The notes beneath the pieces were generated by a model. That model was given only the letters and a program-made list of their open reading frames with translations. It ran no database searches and was not told the DNA's origin. 64,000 nucleotides of DNA, from the NCBI GenBank assembly GCA_937927235.1, contig CALBCM010000012.1:1-64000 (forward strand), given 5' to 3'. Positions within the stretch are counted from its first letter, which is position 1, and the number at the start of each line of letters is the position of its first letter. The position numbers and the translations under genes are program-made. Below are positions 25,265-34,450 of this stretch, piece after piece. The DNA comes from an uncultured Johnsonella sp. (GTDB lineage: Bacteria; Bacillota; Clostridia; Lachnospirales; Lachnospiraceae).

Positions 25265-26863
25265 TCACCTTGTCCACTTATCACATAAGGAATTTATCTG
25301 GTCGGCAAATTTTGCCAAGTCTTTATTTGCTCCATCTTTATTTTCTTTAATGACACTCAGGAGTCTTTCTCCGGCGGACCAAAGTCTCAGATAGACTCCC
25401 TGAGCCCTCTTTCGAGAAAGAACTTCTTTTGAAATAGGTATACCCTGAGTTTCCTTGAGCCACACGCCTTGAGCCAAGTCATAAATACTTCCTGAAAAGG
25501 GAGCGGTTACTAAAATTCCCAGCTCTTTGGCTAAATACTGTGCAAATGCTCTGCATACCAGGTCTTCACCATGCACCAGAAATACCTGCTTAAGATTTTT
25601 AAATGCCTTGATCCACCTTATCAGCCCCTCTCTGTCCGCATGTGAGCTTATACTTTCCAGAGTTTCTATTGAAGCATTTACACTGATTTTATCTCCAAAA
25701 AGCTTTACGCTGTCACCTCCGTCCTGCAAGGTACGTCCCAGTGTTCCCACCGACTGATAGCCTGCAAATACTACACTGGATTCCTTTCTCCATAAATTAT
25801 GCTTGAGGTGGTGGCGTATACGTCCGGCGTCGCACATACCGGAAGCCGAAATTATAACCTTAGGAGCTTCTTCAAAATTGATATTTTGCGATTCCTGAGG
25901 AGTCACCGATATTTTTAGTCCCTCAAAGGCTATAGGGTTAATGCCCGCCTCTACAAGTGCCTTCGTTTCATCATCAAAGCAGTTGATTATATTTTTTTTA
26001 AAGACATTTATGGCTTCAACTGCAAGCGGGCTGTCAACATACACTTCAAAGCCTTCATGTCCATTTACAAGCCGCTCTTCCTTTATCCTTCTTATAAAAT
26101 ATAAAAGCTCCTGGGTCCTGCCTACTGCAAACGCAGGTATCACCACATTGCCGCCTCTGTCAAGAGTCTTTTGGATTATAGCAGCAAGCTCCCTTGCATG
26201 GTCTATCCCCTTTTTATGATATCTGTCGCCATAAGTGGATTCCATAAGCACATAATCAGCTTCCTCTATATATTCAGGATTACGTATAAGGGGCTTGTTG
26301 TAATTCCCTATATCTCCCGAAAAGACTATCTTTCTTTCTGTATCTCCCTCTTTAAGCCAAATCTCTATTGAAGCAGAGCCAAGCAGATGACCGGCATCAA
26401 TAAATCTCACAGCAATATTGTCATTTATTACTTTTTTCTGCTTATAATCAAGTCCTTCAAACAGCTTCATACAGTCAATCGCATCCTGTACCGTGTATAA
26501 AGGCTCTACCGCCTCCTCACCTGCACGCATTGCCTTTCGGTTTTTCCACTGTGCTTCCGCTTCCTGTATATGAGCCGAATCTCTCAGCATAATATCACAC
26601 AAGTCTTTGGTAGCAAAGGTTGTGATTATACGTCCTCGAAATCCTCGTGCATAAAGCAAAGGAATAAGACCGGCATGGTCTATATGGGCATGGGTTAAAA
26701 GCACTAAATCAATCTCCGAGGGAGGCACCGGCAAGGGTACGTTTTCAAAAACATTTATTCCCTGCTCCATGCCATAGTCTACAAGCAGCTTTGTATCCGC
26801 ACATTTAATATAGTGGCAGCTGCCCGTAACTTCATGGTCTGCACCTATAAATTCTATAATCAT
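25265..26863 (-). CDS. Beta-CASP metallo-beta-lactamase-fold RNase (CPSF-like)
   Basis: A 532-residue protein with the MBL fold, metal site THAHIDHAGL, a later GHLLGSA histidine, the beta-CASP motif region with SASGMCDAGRIRHHL and the C-terminal SSHADREGL histidine. These mark the beta-CASP nucleases related to eukaryotic CPSF73. It probably processes RNA as an endonuclease or 5' exonuclease, distinct from RNase J, which is longer and has another C-terminal domain. The gene lies directly upstream of rnhA (8-base gap), downstream of the translation/RNA cluster. Confidence 0.85.
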   Translation of the reverse strand: MIIEFIGADHEVTGSCHYIKCADTKLLVDYGMEQGINVFENVPLPVPPSEIDLVLLTHAHIDHAGLIPLLYARGFRGRIITTFATKDLCDIMLRDSAHIQEAEAQWKNRKAMRAGEEAVEPLYTVQDAIDCMKLFEGLDYKQKKVINDNIAVRFIDAGHLLGSASIEIWLKEGDTERKIVFSGDIGNYNKPLIRNPEYIEEADYVLMESTYGDRYHKKGIDHARELAAIIQKTLDRGGNVVIPAFAVGRTQELLYFIRRIKEERLVNGHEGFEVYVDSPLAVEAINVFKKNIINCFDDETKALVEAGINPIAFEGLKISVTPQESQNINFEEAPKVIISASGMCDAGRIRHHLKHNLWRKESSVVFAGYQSVGTLGRTLQDGGDSVKLFGDKISVNASIETLESISSHADREGLIRWIKAFKNLKQVFLVHGEDLVCRAFAQYLAKELGILVTAPFSGSIYDLAQGVWLKETQGIPISKEVLSRKRAQGVYLRLWSAGERLLSVIKENKDGANKDLAKFADQINSLCDKWTR

Positions 26864-26936
26864 ATAAAGCCTCCATAAGCGTAATATTATAAAACTCTAT
26901 GATTTTAATTCTAATCCCGGACTATCCATTCCTTTT

Positions 26937-27926
26937 TTATCCTGAAAAGTCCTGCCTGAATATACTTTTAACAGTTTCTTTGTCATAAGCTATCTGTTTT
27001 TTCAGCTCCTCAAGAGAGGAAAATTTTTTTTCAGGTCTTATAAATTTAATAAAATTTATTTCTATCTCCTCACCGTAAATATCTTTGTTAAAATCATAGA
27101 TAAAGGTTTCAACTCTTGTACTGTGATTAGCTCTGTCGTTATCAACTGTAGGATTAATTCCCACATTGGTAAGCCCGAAGTATTCCTCACCTGAATTAAC
27201 AAGCCTTACTTTTGAAGCATAAACACCGAATTTAGGAAGATGCTTTCTTTTTTGAGGTATTATATTTGCAGTCGGAAAGCCCAGCAGCTTTCCGCCTATC
27301 ATATTCCCATGCAGCACCTTCCCATGTATGCTGTAGCAGGTTCCAAGCAGTTTGTTGGCATTTTCTATATTCCCCTTATCCAACTCCTCTCTTATAAGAG
27401 TTGAGCTTATATCCCTGTCATATTCATCTTTTTCCTTGTCGATTATTATAACTTCATAGGAAAGCTCTTTTGGAAGCTCTTCCGCCACCTTTGTTAAAAG
27501 CTCTGCATTTCCTTCCTTATTGTGCCCAAAGGCACAGTCAGGTCCTGCAACTACAGCCTTCATATTCATTTTTTTAATTAAAATATCCTTTATGAAGTTC
27601 TCCGCTTTTATACGGGCAACTTCTTTGTTGAACGGGTATTCTATAAGATAATCTATGCCTGAGTCATTAAGCATTTTATTTCTTTCATCATTGGTAGTTA
27701 TCTGACTCGGATTTAAACCTGCCTCCTTGCTTTCGGCTCCTCCGATTATTTCACTTGGAGCCGTATTAAAGGTAAATACTGCCGTTTTCAATCCCTTTTC
27801 TTCAGCTATCCCTTTCATAACAGCAAGAAGCTTTCTATGTCCTATATGTTCTCCATCAAATTTTCCTATAGTAAGCACGGTCGCTTTATCTATATGAAAA
27901 TCAGTTATATTTATATACTGTTTCAT
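26937..27926 (-). CDS. ribF: Bifunctional riboflavin kinase/FAD synthetase
   Basis: Phosphorylates riboflavin to FMN and adenylates FMN to FAD. The N-terminal FAD-synthetase half has the nucleotidyltransferase motif TIGKFDGEHIGHRKLL and ISSTLIREEL; the C-terminal kinase half has GKLLGFPTANI and GLTNVGINPTVD. It is 329 residues, slightly longer than the common 310-315. It follows truB by 50 bases, the usual order after truB in Firmicutes. Confidence 0.95.
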   Translation of the reverse strand: MKQYINITDFHIDKATVLTIGKFDGEHIGHRKLLAVMKGIAEEKGLKTAVFTFNTAPSEIIGGAESKEAGLNPSQITTNDERNKMLNDSGIDYLIEYPFNKEVARIKAENFIKDILIKKMNMKAVVAGPDCAFGHNKEGNAELLTKVAEELPKELSYEVIIIDKEKDEYDRDISSTLIREELDKGNIENANKLLGTCYSIHGKVLHGNMIGGKLLGFPTANIIPQKRKHLPKFGVYASKVRLVNSGEEYFGLTNVGINPTVDNDRANHSTRVETFIYDFNKDIYGEEIEINFIKFIRPEKKFSSLEELKKQIAYDKETVKSIFRQDFSG

Positions 27927-27976
27927 AAATTTACAAACTCCAGCACCGTAGATACGGTTATATAATATGGACAGAA

Positions 27977-28876
27977 TCAGAAATTCTTATATAAAATTAA
28001 TTCATCGTCTTTTTTTACATACTGATATATTGCTTTAAATTTCTTTCCAGCATCATAGACTTTAAAATATTTATCCCGGGCAGGAGGTTCCTTCAGGCAG
28101 ACATGCTCCAGCTTCAGCTTATTGCCATTTTGCAGATATCTGTCACAGTCTGCTTTTATAAATAAGCTGTCAAGATAATTAAAATAATCTTCAGTACTTA
28201 TTAGATATTCTGACACCAAATCATAATCTTTATTAATTATTTTATTTAATTCATCAAGACTTACCGCACTTTCCAGCTTGAACTCCCCTGCTCTGGTCCT
28301 TGAAAGAGTTTTCATGCAAGCCCCTACGCCAAGCTTTAAGCCTATATCATGGCAGAGAGTTCTAATATAAGTTCCCTTAGAGCAGTTTACTCTTATGCTG
28401 ATTATGGGCAGAGCTATATTTTCTATTATAATGTCAAAAATTTCGACCCTTCTTGCCTGCCTTTCAACCTCTATGCCCTGCCTTGCCAGGTCTACCAGCT
28501 TCTGTCCTTTGATTTTAATCGCTGAATACATGGGCGGTACCTGCATGTACTCTCCCTTAAAGCTCATAATTGTTTCTATAAGTTTTTCTTCAGAGGGCAA
28601 GGTCTCACAGCTTTTAATTATTTTTCCTGAAATATCCTGAGTATCCGTAACAATGCCTAAAAGCAGCTGTGCACAGTATTCCTTGGTTTTATCAGTCATC
28701 ATGTCGCAAAGCTTAGTTGCACTGCCAAAGCATACAGGAAGAACCCCTACAGCGTCCGGGTCCAATGTTCCTGTATGCCCTATTTTTTTCATCTTAAACA
28801 TACCTCTCAGCCTGGCAACCACATCATGAGAAGTATAGCCCTTTTCTTTATAGATGTTTATAATTCCGTTTATCAT
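27977..28876 (-). CDS. truB: tRNA pseudouridine(55) synthase TruB
   Basis: Makes pseudouridine 55 in the T-loop of tRNAs. The 299-residue protein has the catalytic Asp39 in GHTGTLDPDAVG, the PPMYSAIKIKGQK motif and the SKGTYIRTL loop. A C-terminal PUA-like region completes it. The ATG has only a weak upstream purine stretch. It lies 25 bases after nrnA, within the nusA-infB-rbfA-truB-ribF order. Confidence 0.95.
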   Translation of the reverse strand: MINGIINIYKEKGYTSHDVVARLRGMFKMKKIGHTGTLDPDAVGVLPVCFGSATKLCDMMTDKTKEYCAQLLLGIVTDTQDISGKIIKSCETLPSEEKLIETIMSFKGEYMQVPPMYSAIKIKGQKLVDLARQGIEVERQARRVEIFDIIIENIALPIISIRVNCSKGTYIRTLCHDIGLKLGVGACMKTLSRTRAGEFKLESAVSLDELNKIINKDYDLVSEYLISTEDYFNYLDSLFIKADCDRYLQNGNKLKLEHVCLKEPPARDKYFKVYDAGKKFKAIYQYVKKDDELILYKNF

Positions 28877-28901
28877 CTTAATAAGCCCGCATCACCCTTG
28901 C

Positions 28902-29948
28902 TTAATCTTCAATTTTGAGTATTGAAACAAGTCTTGAGGATATATTATTCACTATGTCATGCGGTGAGCCTGCCATGGTAAAGCCGGCAGCTCTTTTATG
29001 CCCTCCGCCTCCAAACTGCATTGCAATCTGACTTACATCCACCTCTTTAAGTGAGCGCATGCTTACTTTATATACATGAGGCTCCAGCTCGTACATAAAC
29101 ACCGCCATTTCAATTCCCTCAGTATTTCTCAGCTGGCTTACAATGCCCTCCAGGTCAGCACCATTTACACCGTAAAAATCCATAATTTTCCTGCTCACCG
29201 CTGAATAAATACATTTGCCGTGAAAAAACACCACACTTTCAAGCAATGCTCTTCCCAAAATCTGATTCTGTCTATAGGTTTTTTTATAAAAGCTTTCATC
29301 TATAATAGAAGTAAAGTCTACTCCTTTAGAGATAAGCTCCGAAGCTGCCTCCATAGTAAATTTTGACGTGCACTCATATCTGAATACTCCCGTATCATGG
29401 ACTATACCTGTATAGAGGCACTCAGCCACTTTTTTATCTATCCTCTGCTTATCAAAAAGCTTATATAAAAGCTCACAGGTTGAGCTTGCTTCAGCTTCAA
29501 CTACAGTTGTTGAAGCAAATTTAGTATTGGTAACATGATGGTCTACAGCAAAGCTTGTTCCTGCTCTTTCAAGCAAAACCTCACTAAAGCCGAGTCTTTC
29601 AGCCGAAGCTGCATCAAGGCATATAAAAAGCTCGGGAATGTAGTTTTTATCAATTTTGCTTTTTATATACTCATATCCGTTTAAATATGAAAATTTTTGC
29701 TGGGGTTTTTCAAGAAATACCTCTACCTCTATCTCCGAACATAAATTTCTTATGTAATTGTACATTGCAAGGCAGGAGCCTATGCAGTCACCATCAGGTC
29801 TTACATGCCCTGAAACAGCAACCCTGCTTATACCCGAAAAAAGCTTTGAAAATTTATCCGAAGCTTTCTTCAATTCATCCTGTGACAAAAAATCTCCTGA
29901 AATAAATTCCTTTAAAATATTATTATCTGATTTATTTACAGTTTCCAT
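28902..29948 (-). CDS. nrnA: Bifunctional oligoribonuclease/PAP phosphatase NrnA
   Basis: Degrades two- to five-base RNAs and pAp; a DHH/DHHA1 phosphoesterase. The N-terminal domain has GHVRPDGDCIGS and the DHH motif AVDHHVTN; the C-terminal DHHA1 domain ends with GGGGHKRAAGF. The 348 residues include an N-terminal extension of about 25. GGAGG precedes the ATG by six bases. Placement between rbfA and truB is typical. Confidence 0.94.
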   Translation of the reverse strand: METVNKSDNNILKEFISGDFLSQDELKKASDKFSKLFSGISRVAVSGHVRPDGDCIGSCLAMYNYIRNLCSEIEVEVFLEKPQQKFSYLNGYEYIKSKIDKNYIPELFICLDAASAERLGFSEVLLERAGTSFAVDHHVTNTKFASTTVVEAEASSTCELLYKLFDKQRIDKKVAECLYTGIVHDTGVFRYECTSKFTMEAASELISKGVDFTSIIDESFYKKTYRQNQILGRALLESVVFFHGKCIYSAVSRKIMDFYGVNGADLEGIVSQLRNTEGIEMAVFMYELEPHVYKVSMRSLKEVDVSQIAMQFGGGGHKRAAGFTMAGSPHDIVNNISSRLVSILKIED

Positions 29949-29973
29949 ATATTAATACCTCCTTGCCGGTGCT

Positions 29974-30366
29974 TTACTCATTTTCAGTTTCAGCCTTATC
30001 AGATGAGTCTTCATCCTTATGCATCACTTCATCTATGAGCTTTGACATTTTCATACCGTATTCAAGTGAATTATCAAGTATAAATCTAAGCTCAGGAGTA
30101 TTTCTCAAATTAAGCTTAAGTGCAAGCTCACGCCTTATAAAGCCTGCCGCATTTTTAAGTCCCTCCAGAGTTTCCTTCGCTTCTTCTTCATTTCCAAGTA
30201 CACTTACATATACGGTACAGTATTTAAGATCGTTGGTGACATCTGCCCCGGTAACGCTTGTCATCGGCTTTATTCTGGGGTCTTTTATATCCGACCTTAT
30301 TATATCCGCTATCTCTTTTTGTACTTCGGAATTTATCCTTGTATTTTTAATAGTCCTTCTGTTCAT
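29974..30366 (-). CDS. rbfA: 30S ribosome-binding factor RbfA
   Basis: A 130-residue KH-like protein that helps mature the 16S 5' end and is needed for cold growth. It shows the family pattern around ELADII-like EIADIIRSDIKDPR and SVTGADVTNDLKY...VSV. Its tail is rich in acidic residues (DEDSSDKAETENE). The gene lies 18 bases after infB, and nrnA follows after 25. Confidence 0.94.
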   Translation of the reverse strand: MNRRTIKNTRINSEVQKEIADIIRSDIKDPRIKPMTSVTGADVTNDLKYCTVYVSVLGNEEEAKETLEGLKNAAGFIRRELALKLNLRNTPELRFILDNSLEYGMKMSKLIDEVMHKDEDSSDKAETENE

Positions 30367-30384
30367 AATAATATCTCCTGTTTA

Positions 30385-33300
30385 TTATGCTCTTGAAACT
30401 TCAGCCATTATATAAGCTTCAACCTGGTCAAGCTCCTTAATATCATTGAATTTTTCAAAAACAAGTCCACACTCATACCCTGCGGCAACCTCCTTGACAT
30501 CATCCTTAAACCTTTTTAATGAAGCAAGATTTCCGTCAAATACTACTTCGCCCTCTCTGCTAATCCTTGCCTTGCAGCCTCTTTGAAACTTGCCGTCAAG
30601 TACATAGGCACCAGCTATAGTTCCTACTCCCGACGCCTTAAACAGCTGTCTTATCTCAGCATGACCTATTACTCTTTCCTCATAGACAGGCTCCAGCATA
30701 CCCTTCATAGCTGCTTCAACATCTTCTATAGCCTTATAGATAACCTTATAAAGTCTTAAATCTACATTTTCATGCTCCGCACTCGCCTTTGCCGTGCTGT
30801 CAGGTCTTACATTAAAACCTATTATAATTGCATTGCTTGCCGCAGCAAGTGCAACATCTGATTCATTGACTGCTCCTACTCCTCCATGTATTACCTTAAC
30901 TGCAACCTCTTCATTTGACAATTTTGTAAGAGATTGCTTCACAGCCTCCACAGAGCCCTGCACATCAGCCTTTACAATTATAGGCAGCTCTTTGACATTT
31001 CCCGCTTTTATCTGACTGAAAAGGGCATCAAGACTGAGTTTAGCCTTAGTTTCTTCAATAAGCTTGTTCTTGCTTTCAGAGATAAAGGTTGCCGCAAATG
31101 CCTTGGCTTCTTTATCATTTTCAGTTGCCACAAATACCTCGCCTGCATTAGGCACATTATCAAGACCAAGTATCTCTACCGGAGTTGAAGGCAGCGCAAC
31201 CTTAACTCTATGCCCTTTATCATTTATCATAGCACGCACCTTGCCTGAGCAGGCGCCTGCAGCTATAAAATCTCCGACATGCAGCGTACCTTTTTGTACC
31301 AGCACGGTCGCCACAGGTCCCTTACCCTTGTCAAGCTCCGCCTCTATCACAAGCCCTCTCGCCTTACGGTTTGGATTAGCCTTAAGCTCCTTAACCTCCG
31401 CCGTAAGGATTATCATCTCCAAAAGATTTTCAATTCCCTCTTTTGTATGTGCGGATACAGGGCAGAAGATAGTTGAGCCTCCCCAGTCCTCAGGTATAAG
31501 CTCATACTCTGAAAGCTCCTGTTTCACTCTGTCAATATTTGCGCTTTCCTTATCTATCTTGTTTACCGCAACTATTATTTCTACGCCTGCCGCCTTGGCA
31601 TGGCTTATAGCTTCTACAGTCTGTGGCATAACCCCATCATCCGCGGCAACTACAAGTATGGCAATATCCGTTGATAATGCTCCTCTCATACGCATTGCGG
31701 TAAATGCCTCATGACCCGGAGTATCCAAAAAGGTTATAGGCTGTCCGTTAATGCTGACCATATAGGCACCGATGTGCTGTGTGATTCCTCCGGCTTCCTG
31801 GCTGCTTACATTAGTTTTTCTGATTGCATCAAGCAGGGAAGTTTTTCCATGGTCTACATGTCCCATTACACAAACCACCGGAGGTCTTGAAGCCTGAAGT
31901 TTTTCATCCTCCTCATCCTCTTTTAAAAGCTCCTCAATCACATCAACCTTTTCTTCAAGCGTGCAGATTACATCATATTCGAGCGCTATTTCTTCTGCCT
32001 GCTCAAAGCTTATTTCACTGTTTATTGTCACCAGCTTGCCTTTGAGAAACAGTTTTTTTACTATAGTTGAGGGCTGAAGCCTAAGCTTTGCAGCAAGGTC
32101 TTTTATAGTGAGCAGCTCAGGAATAATAATTTCTTTTATATCTTCCTCAACCACTTCAGCCTTTGCCTTAACCGGCATTATAAAAGGATGTTTGCTGATT
32201 TTTCCCTTTGAAGGTCCGTCTTCGGTACGATGCTTTTTATCCAGCTTATTATTATTTTTAAAATTATTTTTATTTGTTCTGTTAGAAGAAGGCTTTTTAG
32301 CTAAAACTCCGTCCATAGCGGTCTTTTTATCAGCTCCCTGACTTCTTTGCCTGCTTTGTCTTGACCTTGAATCTGAGCTTCTCTCATCCTTGTCTTTATC
32401 CTTATCGGCAAAGTCATTCCTTTTATTTCTCAATCCCTGAGAATTATCTCTGAAATAGCCTTGACCTCCTGGCTTTCTCTCTCCAAAGCTGCGGCTTCTT
32501 GAATCATTTCTAAATTCGCTCTTAGTCTCGGATTTTACTTCACCCCTGTTATCCTTTAAAGGATTTCTGCTGAAGCTTTTATTTTCAGTCCTTAATGATG
32601 TCCGGCTGTTAGTCCTGCCCTCAGTCCTGTTGTCACCTCTGCTGCTCCTGTTGTCGGTATTTTTCTGGAACTGCTGATTTCTATTTTTATTATCTCTTTG
32701 TTCACGATTTTCTCTGTTCCTCTTGTTTGCCTGATTATCACGCATTTCTTGCGACATTTCTCTGCCTTTTCCATCTCTTGCCTGCTGGTTCCTGCTTCTA
32801 TTGTCCAGCGGCTTCGCATCTTTTAAAGCAGGCTTTAAATCATTTGCCGCACTTATTGAATCTGACCTTGGTCTGACCTGATTTTTAGGCTGATTATGAT
32901 TTTGAGAGGTGATTTTTTCCTGCCTGTTTTTTTCAAGGTTATTCTTTTCAAAATTATTTTTTTCACTCTTCTTAACTGATTCTAACTGTTTCTTTTCCAC
33001 TGATACTTTCGCTGCCTCTTTTTCATTATCTATATTGTCTGTATTTAAATTTGTTTCTTTTAAAGAAATATCCTGCTTGGAATTATCTGTTTTAGCTTCA
33101 GCTGCATTTAACATTCCTTTATTTAGAGCTTTTTTATTTTCAGAAATATTTTCTGCAATTATGGTTTTTTTTGCCTGGCCGTCATTATTTTGAATACTTT
33201 TTGCAGCTGCCCTTTTTGCAACCGCCTCTTTTTCCGACTTATCAGCTGCTATAATACTTTTTAAATTTTCCCCGCCTAATTTATTTAACATCTCACCTAG

Positions 33301-33855
33301 ATTTGAAGTTATGGTTTTTTTATAGTCAGCTTCCCGTTTTGAAGCCCCGGGGTGTTTCTTTTTATTTTCCTTTTTATTTTTATATTTTTCTTCTGCTCTT
33401 ACCGTCTTTTTCCCCGCCGTATTTTGATTATTCATATTCCCCGATGAAGTTGCCAATACTGAATTTTCCTCAATTTTCTGTGAAGTTTCCGATTTTTTTT
33501 CTTCATTCTCCGGGGCAGTATTTTGATTTTTATTTAAAATCTTTTTCTCGGAATTTTTCGGATACAGCCCCATTGCATTTTTAGCATTCTGAGGACGAAA
33601 AACTGCCATTATTTTGCTTTTTGGAGCAGCTGAGACCGGTTCAGCCTCTTTATTATCGGTTCCAGCAGCTGCAGCTTCATCTTTTTTTGTATTACTTTGC
33701 TTTTCAGCAGCTCTATAGCTGCTTCTTATAGTACCTTCCTCCTCATCACTTATATTTGAGGCAGGAGTTTTTCCTGTAATTCCCTGTTTTTCAAGAATTT
33801 CAAGAATCTCTTTGTTTTGTATATTAAGCTCTTTAGCAAGTTCCCGGATTCTCAA
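30385..33855 (-). CDS. infB: Translation initiation factor IF-2 with a very long N-terminal region
   Basis: GTPase that joins fMet-tRNA to the 30S subunit and drives subunit joining. The start is taken as TTG at 33855: AGGAGG lies nine bases upstream and the protein then opens RIRELAKELNIQNKEI, the IF2N motif. The 1156-residue protein has a disordered Lys/Asn/Arg/Ser-rich stretch from about residue 60 to 570. A second IF2N (ELLTIKDLAAKLRL) follows, then the G domain with GHVDHGKT at residues 665-672 and domains II-IV. The upstream ylxQ ends four bases before this start. Confidence 0.95.
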   Translation of the reverse strand: MRIRELAKELNIQNKEILEILEKQGITGKTPASNISDEEEGTIRSSYRAAEKQSNTKKDEAAAAGTDNKEAEPVSAAPKSKIMAVFRPQNAKNAMGLYPKNSEKKILNKNQNTAPENEEKKSETSQKIEENSVLATSSGNMNNQNTAGKKTVRAEEKYKNKKENKKKHPGASKREADYKKTITSNLGEMLNKLGGENLKSIIAADKSEKEAVAKRAAAKSIQNNDGQAKKTIIAENISENKKALNKGMLNAAEAKTDNSKQDISLKETNLNTDNIDNEKEAAKVSVEKKQLESVKKSEKNNFEKNNLEKNRQEKITSQNHNQPKNQVRPRSDSISAANDLKPALKDAKPLDNRSRNQQARDGKGREMSQEMRDNQANKRNRENREQRDNKNRNQQFQKNTDNRSSRGDNRTEGRTNSRTSLRTENKSFSRNPLKDNRGEVKSETKSEFRNDSRSRSFGERKPGGQGYFRDNSQGLRNKRNDFADKDKDKDERSSDSRSRQSRQRSQGADKKTAMDGVLAKKPSSNRTNKNNFKNNNKLDKKHRTEDGPSKGKISKHPFIMPVKAKAEVVEEDIKEIIIPELLTIKDLAAKLRLQPSTIVKKLFLKGKLVTINSEISFEQAEEIALEYDVICTLEEKVDVIEELLKEDEEDEKLQASRPPVVCVMGHVDHGKTSLLDAIRKTNVSSQEAGGITQHIGAYMVSINGQPITFLDTPGHEAFTAMRMRGALSTDIAILVVAADDGVMPQTVEAISHAKAAGVEIIVAVNKIDKESANIDRVKQELSEYELIPEDWGGSTIFCPVSAHTKEGIENLLEMIILTAEVKELKANPNRKARGLVIEAELDKGKGPVATVLVQKGTLHVGDFIAAGACSGKVRAMINDKGHRVKVALPSTPVEILGLDNVPNAGEVFVATENDKEAKAFAATFISESKNKLIEETKAKLSLDALFSQIKAGNVKELPIIVKADVQGSVEAVKQSLTKLSNEEVAVKVIHGGVGAVNESDVALAAASNAIIIGFNVRPDSTAKASAEHENVDLRLYKVIYKAIEDVEAAMKGMLEPVYEERVIGHAEIRQLFKASGVGTIAGAYVLDGKFQRGCKARISREGEVVFDGNLASLKRFKDDVKEVAAGYECGLVFEKFNDIKELDQVEAYIMAEVSRA

Positions 33856-33859
33856 TATA

Positions 33860-34168
33860 TTATACCTCCTCTTCTTCAATTAATTTTTTTATATTTACTG
33901 CAAAATTTTTATCACTTATCCCTACCGATGACCTTGGACCCTTTCCTATAGCCCTTCCAAGCTGATTTATAGACGAATACAGCTTTAGCGGAGCCTCGTA
34001 AAACCGACATTTATCACGGAACAGTTTTTTAGTATTTTCGGAAGCATCTTCTGCAACAATTACCAGCCTTGCTTGACCCGACTTTACAAGCTTTTCTGTT
34101 AAGAAACCGCCACTTACCACCTTTCCCGCACGTGTTGCCAGCCCTAACAGTCTAAGTGCTTTGTCCAT
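33860..34168 (-). CDS. ylxQ: L7Ae-family RNA-binding protein YlxQ
   Basis: A 102-residue L7Ae/L30e-type kink-turn-binding protein, a frequent but non-essential member of the nusA-infB operon. It starts MDKALRLLGLATRAGKVVSGG and has the ARLVIVAEDASENT core and KLIEEEEV tail. The ATG at 34168 follows GGAGG by six bases; an upstream frame would extend it to 115 residues and is less likely. It overlaps the end of ylxR by 17 bases, implying translational coupling. Confidence 0.92.
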   Translation of the reverse strand: MDKALRLLGLATRAGKVVSGGFLTEKLVKSGQARLVIVAEDASENTKKLFRDKCRFYEAPLKLYSSINQLGRAIGKGPRSSVGISDKNFAVNIKKLIEEEEV

Positions 34169-34439
34169 ATAAAGCCTCCATCTCAGAAATAAGCTTTTCA
34201 TAAACATCTTTTGAAATGCTCATTTTAAATGATTTATCAAGCCCCCTATTTTTCTGTAGCTTCCTCATGCAGTCCACATCTTTGCAGATATACGCTCCCC
34301 GGCCGTTTTTCTTACCAGTTTCATCAATGCTTATTTGTGTACCCTCAGTCTTTACAATTCTGAGCATTTCTTTTTTAGTCTTTTGAATTCCACAGCCTAT
34401 ACACAGTCTTTGCGGCTGCTTCTTTTGAATACTTTTCAA
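34152..34439 (-). CDS. ylxR: YlxR family protein (RNase P modulator RnpM)
   Basis: A 95-residue protein of the YlxR/DUF448 family, reported to bind and modulate RNase P RNA. It has the conserved RLCIGCGIQKTKKEMLRIV, GRGAYICKD and a cysteine pair. The start is TTG at 34439 with AGGAGG eight bases before it. The gene sits between nusA (12-base gap) and ylxQ (overlap), the conserved position in Firmicutes. Confidence 0.93.
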   Translation of the reverse strand: MKSIQKKQPQRLCIGCGIQKTKKEMLRIVKTEGTQISIDETGKKNGRGAYICKDVDCMRKLQKNRGLDKSFKMSISKDVYEKLISEMEALYGQST

Positions 34440-34450
34440 AAAAGCTCCTC

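Noticed and set aside
31064..31714. 216-codon plus-strand open frame opposite infB
   Set aside because: Antisense shadow of the conserved IF-2 G domain.
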